A stretch of 64,000 nt of DNA from Moraxella sp. VT-16-12 (lineage in GTDB: Bacteria > Pseudomonadota > Gammaproteobacteria > Pseudomonadales > Moraxellaceae): the NCBI RefSeq assembly GCF_002224245.2, contig NZ_NKHK02000001.1, forward strand, positions 124,001 through 188,000, read 5' to 3'. The translations under genes were made by a program, and so were the position numbers. The notes under the pieces were generated by a model. It saw only the letters and a list, made by a program, of their open reading frames with translations. It had not been told where the DNA came from and did not search any database. Positions 33,089-41,863 of the stretch are shown piece after piece (within the stretch, counting starts at the first letter, position 1; each line of letters opens with the position of its first letter).

Positions 33089-33828
33089 ACCGTACTCCCA
33101 ATTTGTCCTTTAATACGCACCTTTTTTTCTAAATACGTCATGCCAAAGATGAGCGTCATGTTAAAAATAAGATAAATGATGGTCGCAAAGGTATAGACTT
33201 CAAAATTATTTTGTGTGTATTCGCTGATGGTTTTGGTCTGGCTAATCAGCTCTGCCACGCCAACGAGTGATGCCACGGACGCATTTTTAAAACAGTTGGT
33301 CAGCTCTGATGACATGGGCGGTAAGATGACCCGAAAGGCTTGGGGTAGTAGCACATGGCGATACACCTGAGCGGTACTAAACCCTAAGGCATAGGCGGCA
33401 CTGGTTTGTCCTTTTGGTAGCGATTCAATGCCAGTACGCACCTGTTCTACAATACGAGCAGAAGTAAACAACCCAAGACCGATGGTGGCAGAGATGACCG
33501 CCGAAGTGTTAAATGACAAGGACGTAAACCACCAATCTCTTAGACTTTCGGTTAATAATGTGGGTGCGACATAAAACCAAAAGAACAACTGCACCAACAA
33601 TGGTATGTTTCTAAAAAATCCCACCCACATGGTTGCAATGGTGCGAGCAGTTTTGTTTGGCAATGTTTTCATCACTCCCAAGATACTACCCAGCACCAAA
33701 GCGATGACCCACGCCACCGAACCGATGATAAGTAGCCAGCCCAACCCTTTTAATAGCCAATGCCAATACAGCTCACTGCCTACCCCAGTTGGTTGTAATA
33801 GCACGCCCCAATTCCAGTTATAATTCAT
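33085..33828 (-). CDS. gltJ: Glutamate/aspartate ABC transporter permease GltJ
   Basis: Second permease subunit: N-terminal MNYNWNWGVLLQ as in GltJ, the segment FFRNIPLLVQLFFWFYVAPTL, and the EAA-type loop VEQVRTGIESLPKGQTSAA with ALGFSTAQVYRHVLLPQ. Length 247 aa fits. AGGA lies upstream of the ATG at 33828. A hairpin separates it from gltI. Confidence 0.93.
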   Translation of the reverse strand: MNYNWNWGVLLQPTGVGSELYWHWLLKGLGWLLIIGSVAWVIALVLGSILGVMKTLPNKTARTIATMWVGFFRNIPLLVQLFFWFYVAPTLLTESLRDWWFTSLSFNTSAVISATIGLGLFTSARIVEQVRTGIESLPKGQTSAAYALGFSTAQVYRHVLLPQAFRVILPPMSSELTNCFKNASVASLVGVAELISQTKTISEYTQNNFEVYTFATIIYLIFNMTLIFGMTYLEKKVRIKGQIGSTV

Positions 33829-33865
33829 ATAAATTTCCTATATTTGCTTTTGTTGGCAAGTTTTA

Positions 33866-33896
33866 AAAAACCACTCAAAAAACATGAGTGGTTTTT
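33866..33896 (-). terminator. Hairpin between gltI and gltJ (partial terminator)
   Basis: AAAAACCACTC and GAGTGGTTTTT pair around nine bases; on the minus strand it ends in a T tract. It probably lowers permease/ATPase expression relative to the abundant binding protein. Confidence 0.75.
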
Positions 33897-33913
33897 GCCA
33901 AACATCAAAAGGC

Positions 33914-34867
33914 TTATGGTGCTTTTTGTGGCTCTGCTTGGTCGTGCGGATTGGCAAGCAGGGCTTTTAGGTTGTCAGACATGGCAAATTCCATATTGAC
34001 ATTTTTTGGTGGAATGGGCTGAGTAAACCATTTGTCATAAATGCTGTTAATTTCACCTGACGCATAGACGGCTTTTAGGGTATCATCTACGATTTTCTTA
34101 AAGGCAACATCGCCTTTGCGTACCATACAACCATAAATCTCAAAGGATTGCGGTTCACCCACGATATGCCATTTGTTAGGGTCTTTGGCTTTGGCACGTT
34201 CGCCTGCCAGCAGCACATCGTCCATCATAAAGGCGGCGGCTCGTCCGCTTTCTAGCATGAGAAAGCCTTCGCCGTGGTCTTTGGCAGAAACGATGTTAAT
34301 GCCTGCTTTTTTCTCATCGTTATATTGTTTGATGTAGCGTTCTGATGTTGTGCCTGCGGTGGTTACTAAGGTTTTGCCTTTTAAATCATCAAAGCCATTA
34401 ATCCCTGAATCTTTGGCGGTCAAAAGACGAGTGCCAATTTCAAAAAAGCCCACCGAAAAATCCACTTGTTGCTGACGCTCAGGATTATTGGTGGTTGAGC
34501 CACATTCTAAGTCCACCGTACCATTTTGGACAAGGGGGATACGAGTTTGGGACGTAACTAGATTGTAGCGAACTTTTAGGTCAGGCATATTTAGCTCTTT
34601 TTTTAGAGCTTCTACCACTTTAAGCTGTAAATCATGTGCATAGCCGACAGGTTGGTTGGGGTTGTCCGCGATGTAGGAAAAGGGAATGGACGAATCACGA
34701 TGAGCCAAAACAATCGTACCTGATTGTTTGATTTTATCCAGTGTTCCTTGGGCGTTGGTGGTGGGTGTGTCCGTTTTTGCGGTGTCCTGTGCTGCTTTAT
34801 CGCCACCGCACGCCACCAATAGGACAGATGACAATGCTAAGGCAGATAATTGAAAAAGTGGTTTCAT
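33914..34867 (-). CDS. gltI: Glutamate/aspartate ABC transporter substrate-binding lipoprotein
   Basis: Periplasmic binding protein of the acidic amino-acid importer. Lipobox LVAC (Cys20), a Thr/Asp-rich linker, then the GltI core: IVLAHRDSSIPFSYIADN, PVGYAHDLQLKVVEALKKEL, LVTSQTRIPLVQNGTVDLEC, STTNNPERQQQVDFSVGFF. At 317 aa it is GltI size. It is anchored as a lipoprotein, whereas the E. coli protein is soluble. First gene of gltIJKL with its own promoter. Confidence 0.92.
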   Translation of the reverse strand: MKPLFQLSALALSSVLLVACGGDKAAQDTAKTDTPTTNAQGTLDKIKQSGTIVLAHRDSSIPFSYIADNPNQPVGYAHDLQLKVVEALKKELNMPDLKVRYNLVTSQTRIPLVQNGTVDLECGSTTNNPERQQQVDFSVGFFEIGTRLLTAKDSGINGFDDLKGKTLVTTAGTTSERYIKQYNDEKKAGINIVSAKDHGEGFLMLESGRAAAFMMDDVLLAGERAKAKDPNKWHIVGEPQSFEIYGCMVRKGDVAFKKIVDDTLKAVYASGEINSIYDKWFTQPIPPKNVNMEFAMSDNLKALLANPHDQAEPQKAP

Positions 34868-34940
34868 GTGTTACTCTCCTGTAATAAAACCCATCAGCAA
34901 GCGTTGAATGCTCCAAAAATCAATGAGCTTGCTTTGACTT

Positions 34941-34969
34941 ATAATACAAAAACTGTCATACAAACGCAA
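34941..34969 (-). promoter_or_regulatory. Sigma-70 promoter for gltI
   Basis: On the minus strand TTGCGT, 17 bases, TATTAT, about 75 bases before the gltI ATG. Hexamer matches are 4/6 and 5/6. Confidence 0.5.
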
Positions 34970-35031
34970 TATTTTTATTTTTAAAATTTAAAATAAAAAA
35001 CATTTGATAAAAACAAACATACCTAAAATCG

Positions 35032-35061
35032 TTGCCAATGATGGGGCGGATTTGTTAAGAT
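35032..35061 (+). promoter_or_regulatory. Sigma-70 promoter for hisF
   Basis: TTGCCA, 18 bases, TAAGAT, about 30 bases before the hisF ATG. Confidence 0.42.
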
Positions 35062-35091
35062 GGGAATTTTTAACTCATAAAGAGACAAATC

Positions 35092-35862
35092 ATGCTAGCC
35101 AAACGTTTAATTCCTTGTCTTGATGTAGAAAATGGTCGTGTGGTCAAAGGTGTTAATTTTGTAGACATCAAAGACGCGGGCGACCCTGTGTCTGTTGCCA
35201 CCCGTTATAATGATGATGGGGCAGATGAGATTACCTTTTTGGACATCACCGCCACATCAGACGGACGAGATACCACCTATCATATGGTGGAGCAAATCGC
35301 CAAAAATATCTTTATTCCGCTAACTGTTGGTGGTGGCGTGCGTAAGATTGATGACATTCGTAACTTACTGAACGCTGGGGCGGATAAAGTGGGAATTAAC
35401 TCAGCTGCCATCACCAATCCTGAGTTGGTCAGTGATGCCGCGGCTCGTTTTGGCAGTCAGTGCATTGTGGTGTCTATTGATGCCAAACGAGTAACAAAAG
35501 CAGATGGCAAGATTGGTTTTGAGATTTTTACTCACGGTGGTCGCAAAGCCACAGGCATTGATGCAATAGCGTGGGCGGTACAAATGACCGAGCGTGGGGC
35601 AGGCGAGCTTTTGGTAACTAGCATGGATGGTGATGGCACGCGAGCAGGCTATGATTTGTTATTAACTCGTACCATCAGTGATTTGGTCAATATTCCTGTG
35701 ATTGCATCAGGCGGTGTGGGCAGTTTACAGCACTTAGCCGATGGCGTGCTACAAGGTGGGGCAGATGCGGTGTTGGCAGCCAGCATTTTTCATTTTGGTG
35801 ATTATACGATACGTCAAGCCAAAGAGTTTATGGCAAGTCAAGGCATTGCGGTACGCTTATGA
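35092..35862 (+). CDS. hisF: Imidazole glycerol phosphate synthase cyclase subunit HisF
   Basis: Cyclase half of IGP synthase: uses ammonia delivered by HisH to form imidazole glycerol phosphate and AICAR from PRFAR. TIM barrel with the catalytic Asp11 ([14 protein letters not shown]) and the second Asp in VVSIDAKRV. Phosphate-binding loops are [10 protein letters not shown] and [11 protein letters not shown]. 256 aa is standard. It stands alone here; hisH and the other his genes are not adjacent. GAGA precedes the ATG. Confidence 0.96.
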   Translation: MLAKRLIPCLDVENGRVVKGVNFVDIKDAGDPVSVATRYNDDGADEITFLDITATSDGRDTTYHMVEQIAKNIFIPLTVGGGVRKIDDIRNLLNAGADKVGINSAAITNPELVSDAAARFGSQCIVVSIDAKRVTKADGKIGFEIFTHGGRKATGIDAIAWAVQMTERGAGELLVTSMDGDGTRAGYDLLLTRTISDLVNIPVIASGGVGSLQHLADGVLQGGADAVLAASIFHFGDYTIRQAKEFMASQGIAVRL

Positions 35863-35883
35863 TTTAAAAGATATAAAAGACAT

Positions 35884-35915
35884 AAAAAAGGATACTATTA
35901 CAAGTATCCTTTTTT
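35884..35915. terminator. Bidirectional terminator after hisF
   Basis: AAAAGGATACT and AGTATCCTTTT pair around six bases, with A and T runs outside. It lies between hisF and the convergent PepSY gene. Confidence 0.87.
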
Positions 35916-35930
35916 GTGGTTTAAGTATGC

Positions 35931-36260
35931 TTAGTCGTCCGCTCTTTCTTGAACGATGTTTAGGTCAGGATAGCTAAATTTAATCTCATATTCTACATAG
36001 CCTTTGTAGGCTTCTGCCTTGATGACAGGCTGTGATTTTGAAAATGGGGTTTTTTTGTAGGTATCCGCTTCAACTTTTTTGACGGTGTAACCCTTTTTTT
36101 CTAGGATTTTTACCACTTTATCAGCATTGGCTTGAAAGTTTTTGTCTTGGTAGACTTGGGCTTCAATGCGGTCGTCATAGTCATAGTCCGCCATGGCAAC
36201 GGTGCTGGCGGCGGCAGTAGTTAGTGCAAGGCTGGTCAGTAGGATTTTTGCGATTTTCAT
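35931..36260 (-). CDS. Secreted PepSY-like protein
   Basis: 109-aa protein with a signal peptide (MKIAKILLTSLAL, cut near TVAMA). The mature part resembles one PepSY repeat: DKVVKILEKKGYTVKKVEAD, then VIKAEAYKGYVEYEIKFSYP. PepSY domains occur in protease inhibitors and membrane-associated sensors; no catalytic residues are expected. I use ATG 36260, where the signal peptide begins; the longest frame begins at 36335. Confidence 0.7.
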   Translation of the reverse strand: MKIAKILLTSLALTTAAASTVAMADYDYDDRIEAQVYQDKNFQANADKVVKILEKKGYTVKKVEADTYKKTPFSKSQPVIKAEAYKGYVEYEIKFSYPDLNIVQERADD

Positions 36261-36366
36261 CAGATACTCTCTTTTGGTGAATGAACTGGCATTTGCCGTG
36301 TTGATGTGCTTATGATAACAAACAAAAGACAGCATAAACTTAGCAAAGATTTAGGATTATCACATA

Positions 36367-37005
36367 TTAACCAAAAGCACTAGAACAGCTGACCATTTTC
36401 TTTTTACTGTCAAAATCCAATCTTATATATCTCCCCATACTCTCACCACTCATGTTGTCGTCCCACCAACCATTGCCATGAGTGTTGATGATGTGAGGCG
36501 AATTATAGTCATCAAGATGTTGGTATTTTTTATAGTCCACGCCTTTATAAGGGATACTAACGGCTTTTTGGGGTTCTTCGTTTTCATCGTAAGGTATGAG
36601 CCATGATTTATTTTTACCCACGGCGTGTTTTTGACCATTGACGGTAACGGTGAATTTGGATTTGATGTTGGCAAAATTACCATCAGTAAAATAAACATTC
36701 AAAGAATGACTGCCCCATTGACTTTCATCATTATAAATACGAGTGATGGATTTGCCAAAGGCGGTGGCATTTTTTAATCTGATGTCCACATGTGATGTTA
36801 GAGAATAGTTGCCTTCTTTGGCGGTATATTTAACGATGTCGCCACGCAAGGCTTTGGGAATGCTGGTTTTCTTGTGGAGTTTTTGTACGATTGTTTGTGT
36901 TTCACAGTCGTTTTGCATGCCCTGTAAAAGACCTGTCCAATCTGCCGAAAAAGCAGGACTAAACGCCCCCAACCCAAGCACTAACGCTAATGTTGTATAT
37001 TTCAT
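36367..37005 (-). CDS. Secreted protein of unknown function
   Basis: 212-aa protein with a clear signal peptide (cut near SPAFSA). The mature protein has two or three Cys (CETQTI, SCSSAFG), which could form a disulfide in the periplasm, and a mixed polar composition rich in Lys, Asp, Asn and Tyr. I do not recognise a family. It sits between the PepSY gene and proS, all on the minus strand. Confidence 0.7.
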   Translation of the reverse strand: MKYTTLALVLGLGAFSPAFSADWTGLLQGMQNDCETQTIVQKLHKKTSIPKALRGDIVKYTAKEGNYSLTSHVDIRLKNATAFGKSITRIYNDESQWGSHSLNVYFTDGNFANIKSKFTVTVNGQKHAVGKNKSWLIPYDENEEPQKAVSIPYKGVDYKKYQHLDDYNSPHIINTHGNGWWDDNMSGESMGRYIRLDFDSKKKMVSCSSAFG

Positions 37006-37090
37006 AAAAACTCCTTGATAATCATAAGGATTTTATTATAGGCAAAAAAAGCGGGGAGGGGGGTGGACTTTTTTGTAAACATTTGTAAAT

Positions 37091-37124
37091 AAAAAAGAGA
37101 TAAATGCTAAGGATTTATCTCTTT
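37091..37124 (-). terminator. Terminator after proS
   Basis: AAAGAGATAAAT and ATTTATCTCTTT pair around seven bases; on the minus strand a T run follows. Confidence 0.82.
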
Positions 37125-37137
37125 GGTGTGGTGTGGA

Positions 37138-38868
37138 TTAGTGGAATTTAGCAAGCAACTCATCAAGACTCAACAGCACTTTGTCATCACTGCCACGTTT
37201 GGCGTATTCGTATTTATCATTAGCTAAATTACGCTCGGACACCACAATGCGGTGGGGTATGCCAATGAGTTCTAGGTCAGCAAATTTCACGCCGGCTCGC
37301 TCATCTCGGTCATCTAACAAAACATTGATGCCTTTGTCTTTTAGGGTTTGATACAGCTCGTCCGCTTTGGCTTCGGCAGAGCCATCTTTGGATTTCATTG
37401 GCACGATGGCAACAGTAAATGGGGCGATGTTGTCGGCAGGATTTGGGGTGTCCGCCCACAAAATGCCTTTGTCATCGTGGTTTTGCTCAATGGCAGCCGC
37501 GATGATACGACTGACGCCAATGCCATAACAGCCCATCATCAGCACCACAGGTTTACCTTCTTTGCCAAGCACGGTGCAACCTAGGGCTTTGGAGTATTTA
37601 TCACCAAGCTGGAAAATATGCCCCACTTCAATGCCACGTTTGATGTGCAGTGTGCCTTTGCCGTCTGGTGATGGGTCGCCGTCTACTACATTGCGAATGT
37701 CAGCAACGTGAGCATAAACAGCGTCTCGCTCCCAGTTCATGCCTGTGGTGTGTTTGTCGGCGATGTTAGCTCCTGACACAAAATTTGCCATCACCGCAGC
37801 ACTTCTGTCGGCAATCACGGGGATATTGTACTGTGCCAAATCCACGCTGATATAGCCTTTGATGAGTCCTGCTTGTGCGATTTGTTCTTCGCTGGCAAGC
37901 TCAAAAGGGGCTTTGACTTGGGGGAGTTTTTCGGCTTTTAGCTCGTTTAAGGTATGGTCGCCACGCAGTACCAATGCGACCAGTTTTGGCATATCAGGCG
38001 TCTCTTTGCTATAAGAGCCTTTGACAATCAAGGTTTTAACCGTTTGTGAAAGTGCTATGCCCAAATGCTTAGCAACTTCTTCACAGGTTGGCATGTTGGG
38101 CGTGTCCACATCAGTGCGAGTTTGTGTGGGAGCAGGGCGAGTGTCTGTACAAATGGCTTCGGCAAGTTCAATGTTGGCAGCATAATCAGAGCTGTCGCTA
38201 AATGCGATGTCATCTTCGCCACTGTCAGCAAGCACATGAAACTCATGACTGGCAAAGCCGCCAATAGAGCCTGTGTCGGCATGAACGGCACGAAAATTTA
38301 GCCCAAGGCGACTAAAAATGCGACTGTATGCTTCATACATATCACGATAAGTATCACCAAGACTGTCTTTGTCCATATGAAAAGAGTAAGCGTCTTTCAT
38401 GGTAAACTCACGAGCACGCATGATGCCAAAGCGGGGGCGAATCTCATCACGAAATTTGGTTTGGATTTGATAGTAGCATACAGGCAGTTGTTTGTAGCTG
38501 TTTAACTCATTTCTGGCGATGTCGGTGATGACTTCTTCGTGGGTAGGGCCTAGCACAAAATCACGGCTGTGGCGGTCTTTAAAACGCAAAAGCTCCGCCC
38601 CATAATCTTCCCAGCGACCGCTTTCTTGCCACAGCTCGGCAGGCTGTACCACAGGCATGAGTAGCTCTTGGGCGTTGATACGTTCCATCTCTTCACGAAC
38701 GATTTTTTCCACACGTTTTAGCACTCTAAGACCTGTGGGCATCCACACATACAGTCCTGAGGCAAGTTTACGAATCAGCCCTGCTTTTAGCATGAGTTGG
38801 GCGGAGATGACATCAGTATCGCTTGGGGTTTGGCGTAAGGTGGCAAAGGTAAAATTACTGGCTTTCAT
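37138..38868 (-). CDS. proS: Prolyl-tRNA synthetase (bacterial type)
   Basis: Charges tRNA-Pro. Class II motifs are visible: motif 2 region [22 protein letters not shown] and motif 3 [21 protein letters not shown] YbaK-type editing domain is inserted between them (about residues 240-390, including IVKGSYSKE and [15 protein letters not shown]) that hydrolyses mischarged Ala-tRNA-Pro. The C-terminal anticodon-binding domain includes [20 protein letters not shown]. 576 aa is the standard length. Confidence 0.96.
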   Translation of the reverse strand: MKASNFTFATLRQTPSDTDVISAQLMLKAGLIRKLASGLYVWMPTGLRVLKRVEKIVREEMERINAQELLMPVVQPAELWQESGRWEDYGAELLRFKDRHSRDFVLGPTHEEVITDIARNELNSYKQLPVCYYQIQTKFRDEIRPRFGIMRAREFTMKDAYSFHMDKDSLGDTYRDMYEAYSRIFSRLGLNFRAVHADTGSIGGFASHEFHVLADSGEDDIAFSDSSDYAANIELAEAICTDTRPAPTQTRTDVDTPNMPTCEEVAKHLGIALSQTVKTLIVKGSYSKETPDMPKLVALVLRGDHTLNELKAEKLPQVKAPFELASEEQIAQAGLIKGYISVDLAQYNIPVIADRSAAVMANFVSGANIADKHTTGMNWERDAVYAHVADIRNVVDGDPSPDGKGTLHIKRGIEVGHIFQLGDKYSKALGCTVLGKEGKPVVLMMGCYGIGVSRIIAAAIEQNHDDKGILWADTPNPADNIAPFTVAIVPMKSKDGSAEAKADELYQTLKDKGINVLLDDRDERAGVKFADLELIGIPHRIVVSERNLANDKYEYAKRGSDDKVLLSLDELLAKFH

Positions 38869-39015
38869 AAGGTTTCAAGTTTGTTAAAAATACACTATAT
38901 TAAAGTAAAATTTAGTAACTGTGCAAGTGATTTTTATAAAAATTTTTAAAATCAGCCCCATATAAACCTAAAAATTTATGCTAATGTTTTATAAAATATT
39001 TTTTAAAGGAAGCTC

Positions 39016-39678
39016 ATGACTGCTCAATCTGACAAATTTAACAAACCCATCATAGTTGCCATCTTGGGTGTTTTGGCGGTGTTGGTGTGCTTGGCTTTGT
39101 TTTGGATACTGCAAAACAAAGCAGAGCCTGCCGTATCTGCCATCAGCCGAGAAGGTGTGGTTACTGAAATTCAAAAAATGGCACGACTAAACACGGTCGC
39201 TTTTGGGGTGGATACTGTCATCACCAGTCAAAAAGAAGGCACGTGGTATAAACTTTGGCAAGATGAGCAAAAGGGGCTGTTTGTGGCTCGTGGACGTGTT
39301 TTGGCAGGTGTGGATTTGGCGAAAATTACTGCCGATGATGTGCAAGTGAGCTTTGACCCCCAGACCGACCCCAAAATCGCCCCCCATGCCAACATCACCA
39401 TCAATTTGCCAGCTTCACAAGTCTTTGAAGTATTTTTGGATGACATACAAGTTTATGATTGGCAAACAGGACTGTTTGGCGTGGTGGCAAATGACCCACA
39501 AATTTTAAACCAAGCCCAAACATCCGCCAAAACCGAAGTGTTACGCAAAGCCTGCCAAGGCGATATCATGACTTTGGCGACCAACAATGCCAAAGAGCAA
39601 GTTCAAGGTCTGTTTGCTTTAACAGGAGCGACAGTCAGTATCAAAGCAGAGCGGGTGGGCGAGTGTCAGTTGTCCTAG
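39016..39678 (+). CDS. DUF4230 family membrane-anchored protein
   Basis: 220-aa protein with one membrane segment at about residues 12-30 and the rest probably periplasmic. The DUF4230 pattern is visible: ISREGVVTEIQKMARLNTV, then LFVARGRVLAGVDLAKI, ITINLPASQVFEVFLDD and FGVVANDPQ. Function of the family is unknown. AAAGGA precedes the ATG. Confidence 0.78.
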   Translation: MTAQSDKFNKPIIVAILGVLAVLVCLALFWILQNKAEPAVSAISREGVVTEIQKMARLNTVAFGVDTVITSQKEGTWYKLWQDEQKGLFVARGRVLAGVDLAKITADDVQVSFDPQTDPKIAPHANITINLPASQVFEVFLDDIQVYDWQTGLFGVVANDPQILNQAQTSAKTEVLRKACQGDIMTLATNNAKEQVQGLFALTGATVSIKAERVGECQLS

Positions 39679-39693
39679 ATTTTTGATAAAAAA

Positions 39694-39723
39694 ACTCCTT
39701 TTGCTACTTTGAACAAAAGGAGT
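39694..39723 (-). terminator. Terminator after the desaturase gene
   Basis: ACTCCTTTTG and CAAAAGGAGT pair around ten bases. On the minus strand a T run follows; it lies between two convergent genes and may serve both. Confidence 0.8.
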
Positions 39724-39736
39724 GGGAGAAAAGCAA

Positions 39737-40930
39737 TTAAGCGGTTTTTTGTTTGCCTTTTAGTTGCAAAAAGGCATTTTCAATCCTAACACTGTGGTCT
39801 AGGATTTTTTGTTCTATTTGGGCAAACTGCTCTTTCATTTTTTCGTCTGCTTCGTGTAGGCGATTGGCAAACTCAGTGCGTTTTAGCTCAATGGATTTGG
39901 CTTTTAGGGCGTGCCACTCTTCAACGGTTTTGGTAAATTCATCATACTCGCTACTGATACGGTCTTTAAATGCGGTTACTTTTTCATCTAAGGACAGCTC
40001 GCCACCTTTTTGAAGTTTTTCAATACGAGCATTGGCACGTTTAAACTGCATGACCACTTCGGCGTGTTTGATGGTTAAATCGTCCACTTTTTTTAGGTCT
40101 TTGGCAAGTCCGATTTTGGATAGGGTCAAAATCAGCCATTTGGTTGGGTCATATTGCCACCACTTAACGCCATTGCGATAGTCGTATTGAAAATAATGGT
40201 GGTAGTTGTGATAGCCTTCACCCCAAGTAAAAATCGCCAAAATTGGGTTATCACGAGCGGTGTTTTCGTCTGTATAAGGGCGTGTGCCAAACATATGACA
40301 CAGCGAGTTAATAAAAAAGGTAAAGTGATGGGTCAGCACCATACGCAACAAGCCTGCAATCAAAAATGTGCCTAATACATCACCAATCAGCAGACCAACA
40401 CCACCAACGACCACAAAGTTGGTCAAAACCACCCAAAAACCATAATATTTATGTTGTAAGGTCAAGAGTTTGTCTTTTTTTAGATCAGGGATATTTTTGT
40501 AGTCGTATTGACCGCTGGGATATTTGTGTAACATCCAATCCATGTGGCTAAACCAAAAACCACGTTTGGCAGAGTAGGGGTCATCATATTCATCATCCAC
40601 ATGGCGATGGTGTACTCGGTGTCCCGAGCACCAGTCAAAGGCAGAGCTTTGTACTGCTAAGGTTGCCCCAAGCAGTAAAAAATATTTGACAATCGGGTGG
40701 GCTTCATAGGATTTGTGAGCCCATAAGCGGTGATAGCCTGCGGTGATGGATAGCCCTGTCCATGCCATAAAAAAGGCAAAGGCTGTCCAAACGGCAGGAT
40801 TGACGCCATGTGTCCACAGATACCAAGGCACCAGCACAATGGCTAGAATGGGTGTGGAGAGTAATACAATGGCAGGCACCCAGTTAATGGGTGGGTTTTC
40901 AAAGTCTTTGGGGTCGTGGGAAACAGTCAT
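39737..40930 (-). CDS. Acyl-CoA (delta-9-type) fatty acid desaturase
   Basis: Integral membrane di-iron desaturase that introduces double bonds into acyl chains. The three His boxes are HRLWAH (67-72), HRVHHRH (104-110) and YHNYHH near residue 240, set between hydrophobic pairs. At 397 aa it has a C-terminal extension of about 110 residues predicted by eye to be coiled coil, with charged heptad-like stretches. It is divergent from a TetR regulator, and the palindrome between them overlaps this gene's -35 box, suggesting repression by that regulator. Confidence 0.9.
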   Translation of the reverse strand: MTVSHDPKDFENPPINWVPAIVLLSTPILAIVLVPWYLWTHGVNPAVWTAFAFFMAWTGLSITAGYHRLWAHKSYEAHPIVKYFLLLGATLAVQSSAFDWCSGHRVHHRHVDDEYDDPYSAKRGFWFSHMDWMLHKYPSGQYDYKNIPDLKKDKLLTLQHKYYGFWVVLTNFVVVGGVGLLIGDVLGTFLIAGLLRMVLTHHFTFFINSLCHMFGTRPYTDENTARDNPILAIFTWGEGYHNYHHYFQYDYRNGVKWWQYDPTKWLILTLSKIGLAKDLKKVDDLTIKHAEVVMQFKRANARIEKLQKGGELSLDEKVTAFKDRISSEYDEFTKTVEEWHALKAKSIELKRTEFANRLHEADEKMKEQFAQIEQKILDHSVRIENAFLQLKGKQKTA

Positions 40931-40965
40931 GATATTCCTGTTAATACCAATTAAAAATGTTTCTT

Positions 40966-40994
40966 ATTTTACCCTAAAACTGCCTAAAAGTGAA
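40966..40994 (-). promoter_or_regulatory. Promoter of the desaturase gene
   Basis: On the minus strand TTCACT, 17 bases, TAAAAT. The -35 box is inside the palindrome at 40989-41006. Confidence 0.55.
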
Positions 40995-41006
40995 CATTTA
41001 TTCACG
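40989..41006. promoter_or_regulatory. DesT/FabR-like operator palindrome
   Basis: AGTGAACATTTATTCACG: GTGAA and TTCAC arms (40990-40994, 41001-41005) around six bases. As I recall, the P. aeruginosa DesT site has the same AGTGAAC start. It lies between the divergent desaturase and TetR genes and covers the desaturase -35. Confidence 0.55.
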
Positions 41007-41014
41007 ATAAAACA

Positions 41015-41041
41015 TTGACAAAGAGAACTTTTTTGTATTAT
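41015..41041 (+). promoter_or_regulatory. Possible promoter of the TetR regulator gene
   Basis: TTGACA at 41015-41020 and TATTAT at 41036-41041, with a short 15-base spacer. A second -10-like TATAAT is at 41102-41107, nearer the start codon, without a good -35. Confidence 0.35.
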
Positions 41042-41125
41042 TTATGTAACAAATCGTTGCAGTTTTTTGAAGTGGTTACTGTATTATTAAATGATGTTTG
41101 TTATAATCCGATACAAATTGATAAA

Positions 41126-41830
41126 ATGATTAACACCATGTCTCAAAAGCGTAAGGAACAATTTGACAGGCGACATCAGGAGATTTTAAGGGTTGCCGAG
41201 CAGTTGCTATTAGATTCTGTTACTCATGATTTGACCTTAGATGTTTTGGCAAGCCAGCTAGATTTGGCAAAAGGGACGTTGTATAAACATTTTTCTAGTA
41301 AGGACGAATTGTTACTGTCTGTTTTGATTGAATATCAAAAACAATCTTTGTCTGTCAGTTGTATTGATGATGGGGCATCATCAAGCATGGTCAGAATGAT
41401 GTTGTTTCAGCTAAATCACCCCCAACAGGCAGTGATGATGACTCGGCTAGAAGAGCGACTTAGTGCCACAGTGGTGGGGCTAAACCGCCTATTTGATGAG
41501 TTGTATCAAGTGCGTCATGCCTGTGCTGACAACTTGTTATCCACTGCCCATCAGTATTTGAGCGAGCAAGACAGCACGTTGTCTGCGGTTGATTATTTGT
41601 CGGCAGTATGGGCAATGGTACATGGTGGGGCGATGTTGTTAAATTCTAGTTTTTATCAGCGTTTTGTGGGTAAACGTGAAGAGCTAAAATGGCATTTGAT
41701 TGAGCAGGCATTGACATTGCCCAAACTTTATATGGCAGATGAGCCCAAGCAAGATGAGCCACACTTACCCAAGATTGACCCAAATGCACCACCTAAACTC
41801 ATCAAGCCACTCATGCCCCCTGTGGTATAA
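41126..41830 (+). CDS. TetR-family regulator, probably of fatty acid desaturation
   Basis: 234-aa regulator. The helix-turn-helix spans about residues 25-70: LTLDVLASQLDLAKGTLYKHF followed by SSKDELLLSVL, the TetR pattern. The rest is a helical ligand-binding domain, ending in a Pro/Lys-rich tail. The start is uncertain: ATG 41126 (MINTMSQK) is used, ATG 41138 is equally possible, and the longest frame (TTG at 41015) overlaps the promoter region. Divergence from the desaturase and the palindrome between them suggest a DesT-like role. Confidence 0.8.
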   Translation: MINTMSQKRKEQFDRRHQEILRVAEQLLLDSVTHDLTLDVLASQLDLAKGTLYKHFSSKDELLLSVLIEYQKQSLSVSCIDDGASSSMVRMMLFQLNHPQQAVMMTRLEERLSATVVGLNRLFDELYQVRHACADNLLSTAHQYLSEQDSTLSAVDYLSAVWAMVHGGAMLLNSSFYQRFVGKREELKWHLIEQALTLPKLYMADEPKQDEPHLPKIDPNAPPKLIKPLMPPVV

Positions 41831-41833
41831 ATA

Positions 41834-41859
41834 AAAAACCCGCTAATTTGCGGGTTTTT
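41834..41859. terminator. Bidirectional terminator
   Basis: AAAAACCCGC and GCGGGTTTTT pair around TAATTT. It lies between the convergent TetR and permease genes. Confidence 0.88.
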
Positions 41860-41863
41860 GTCA

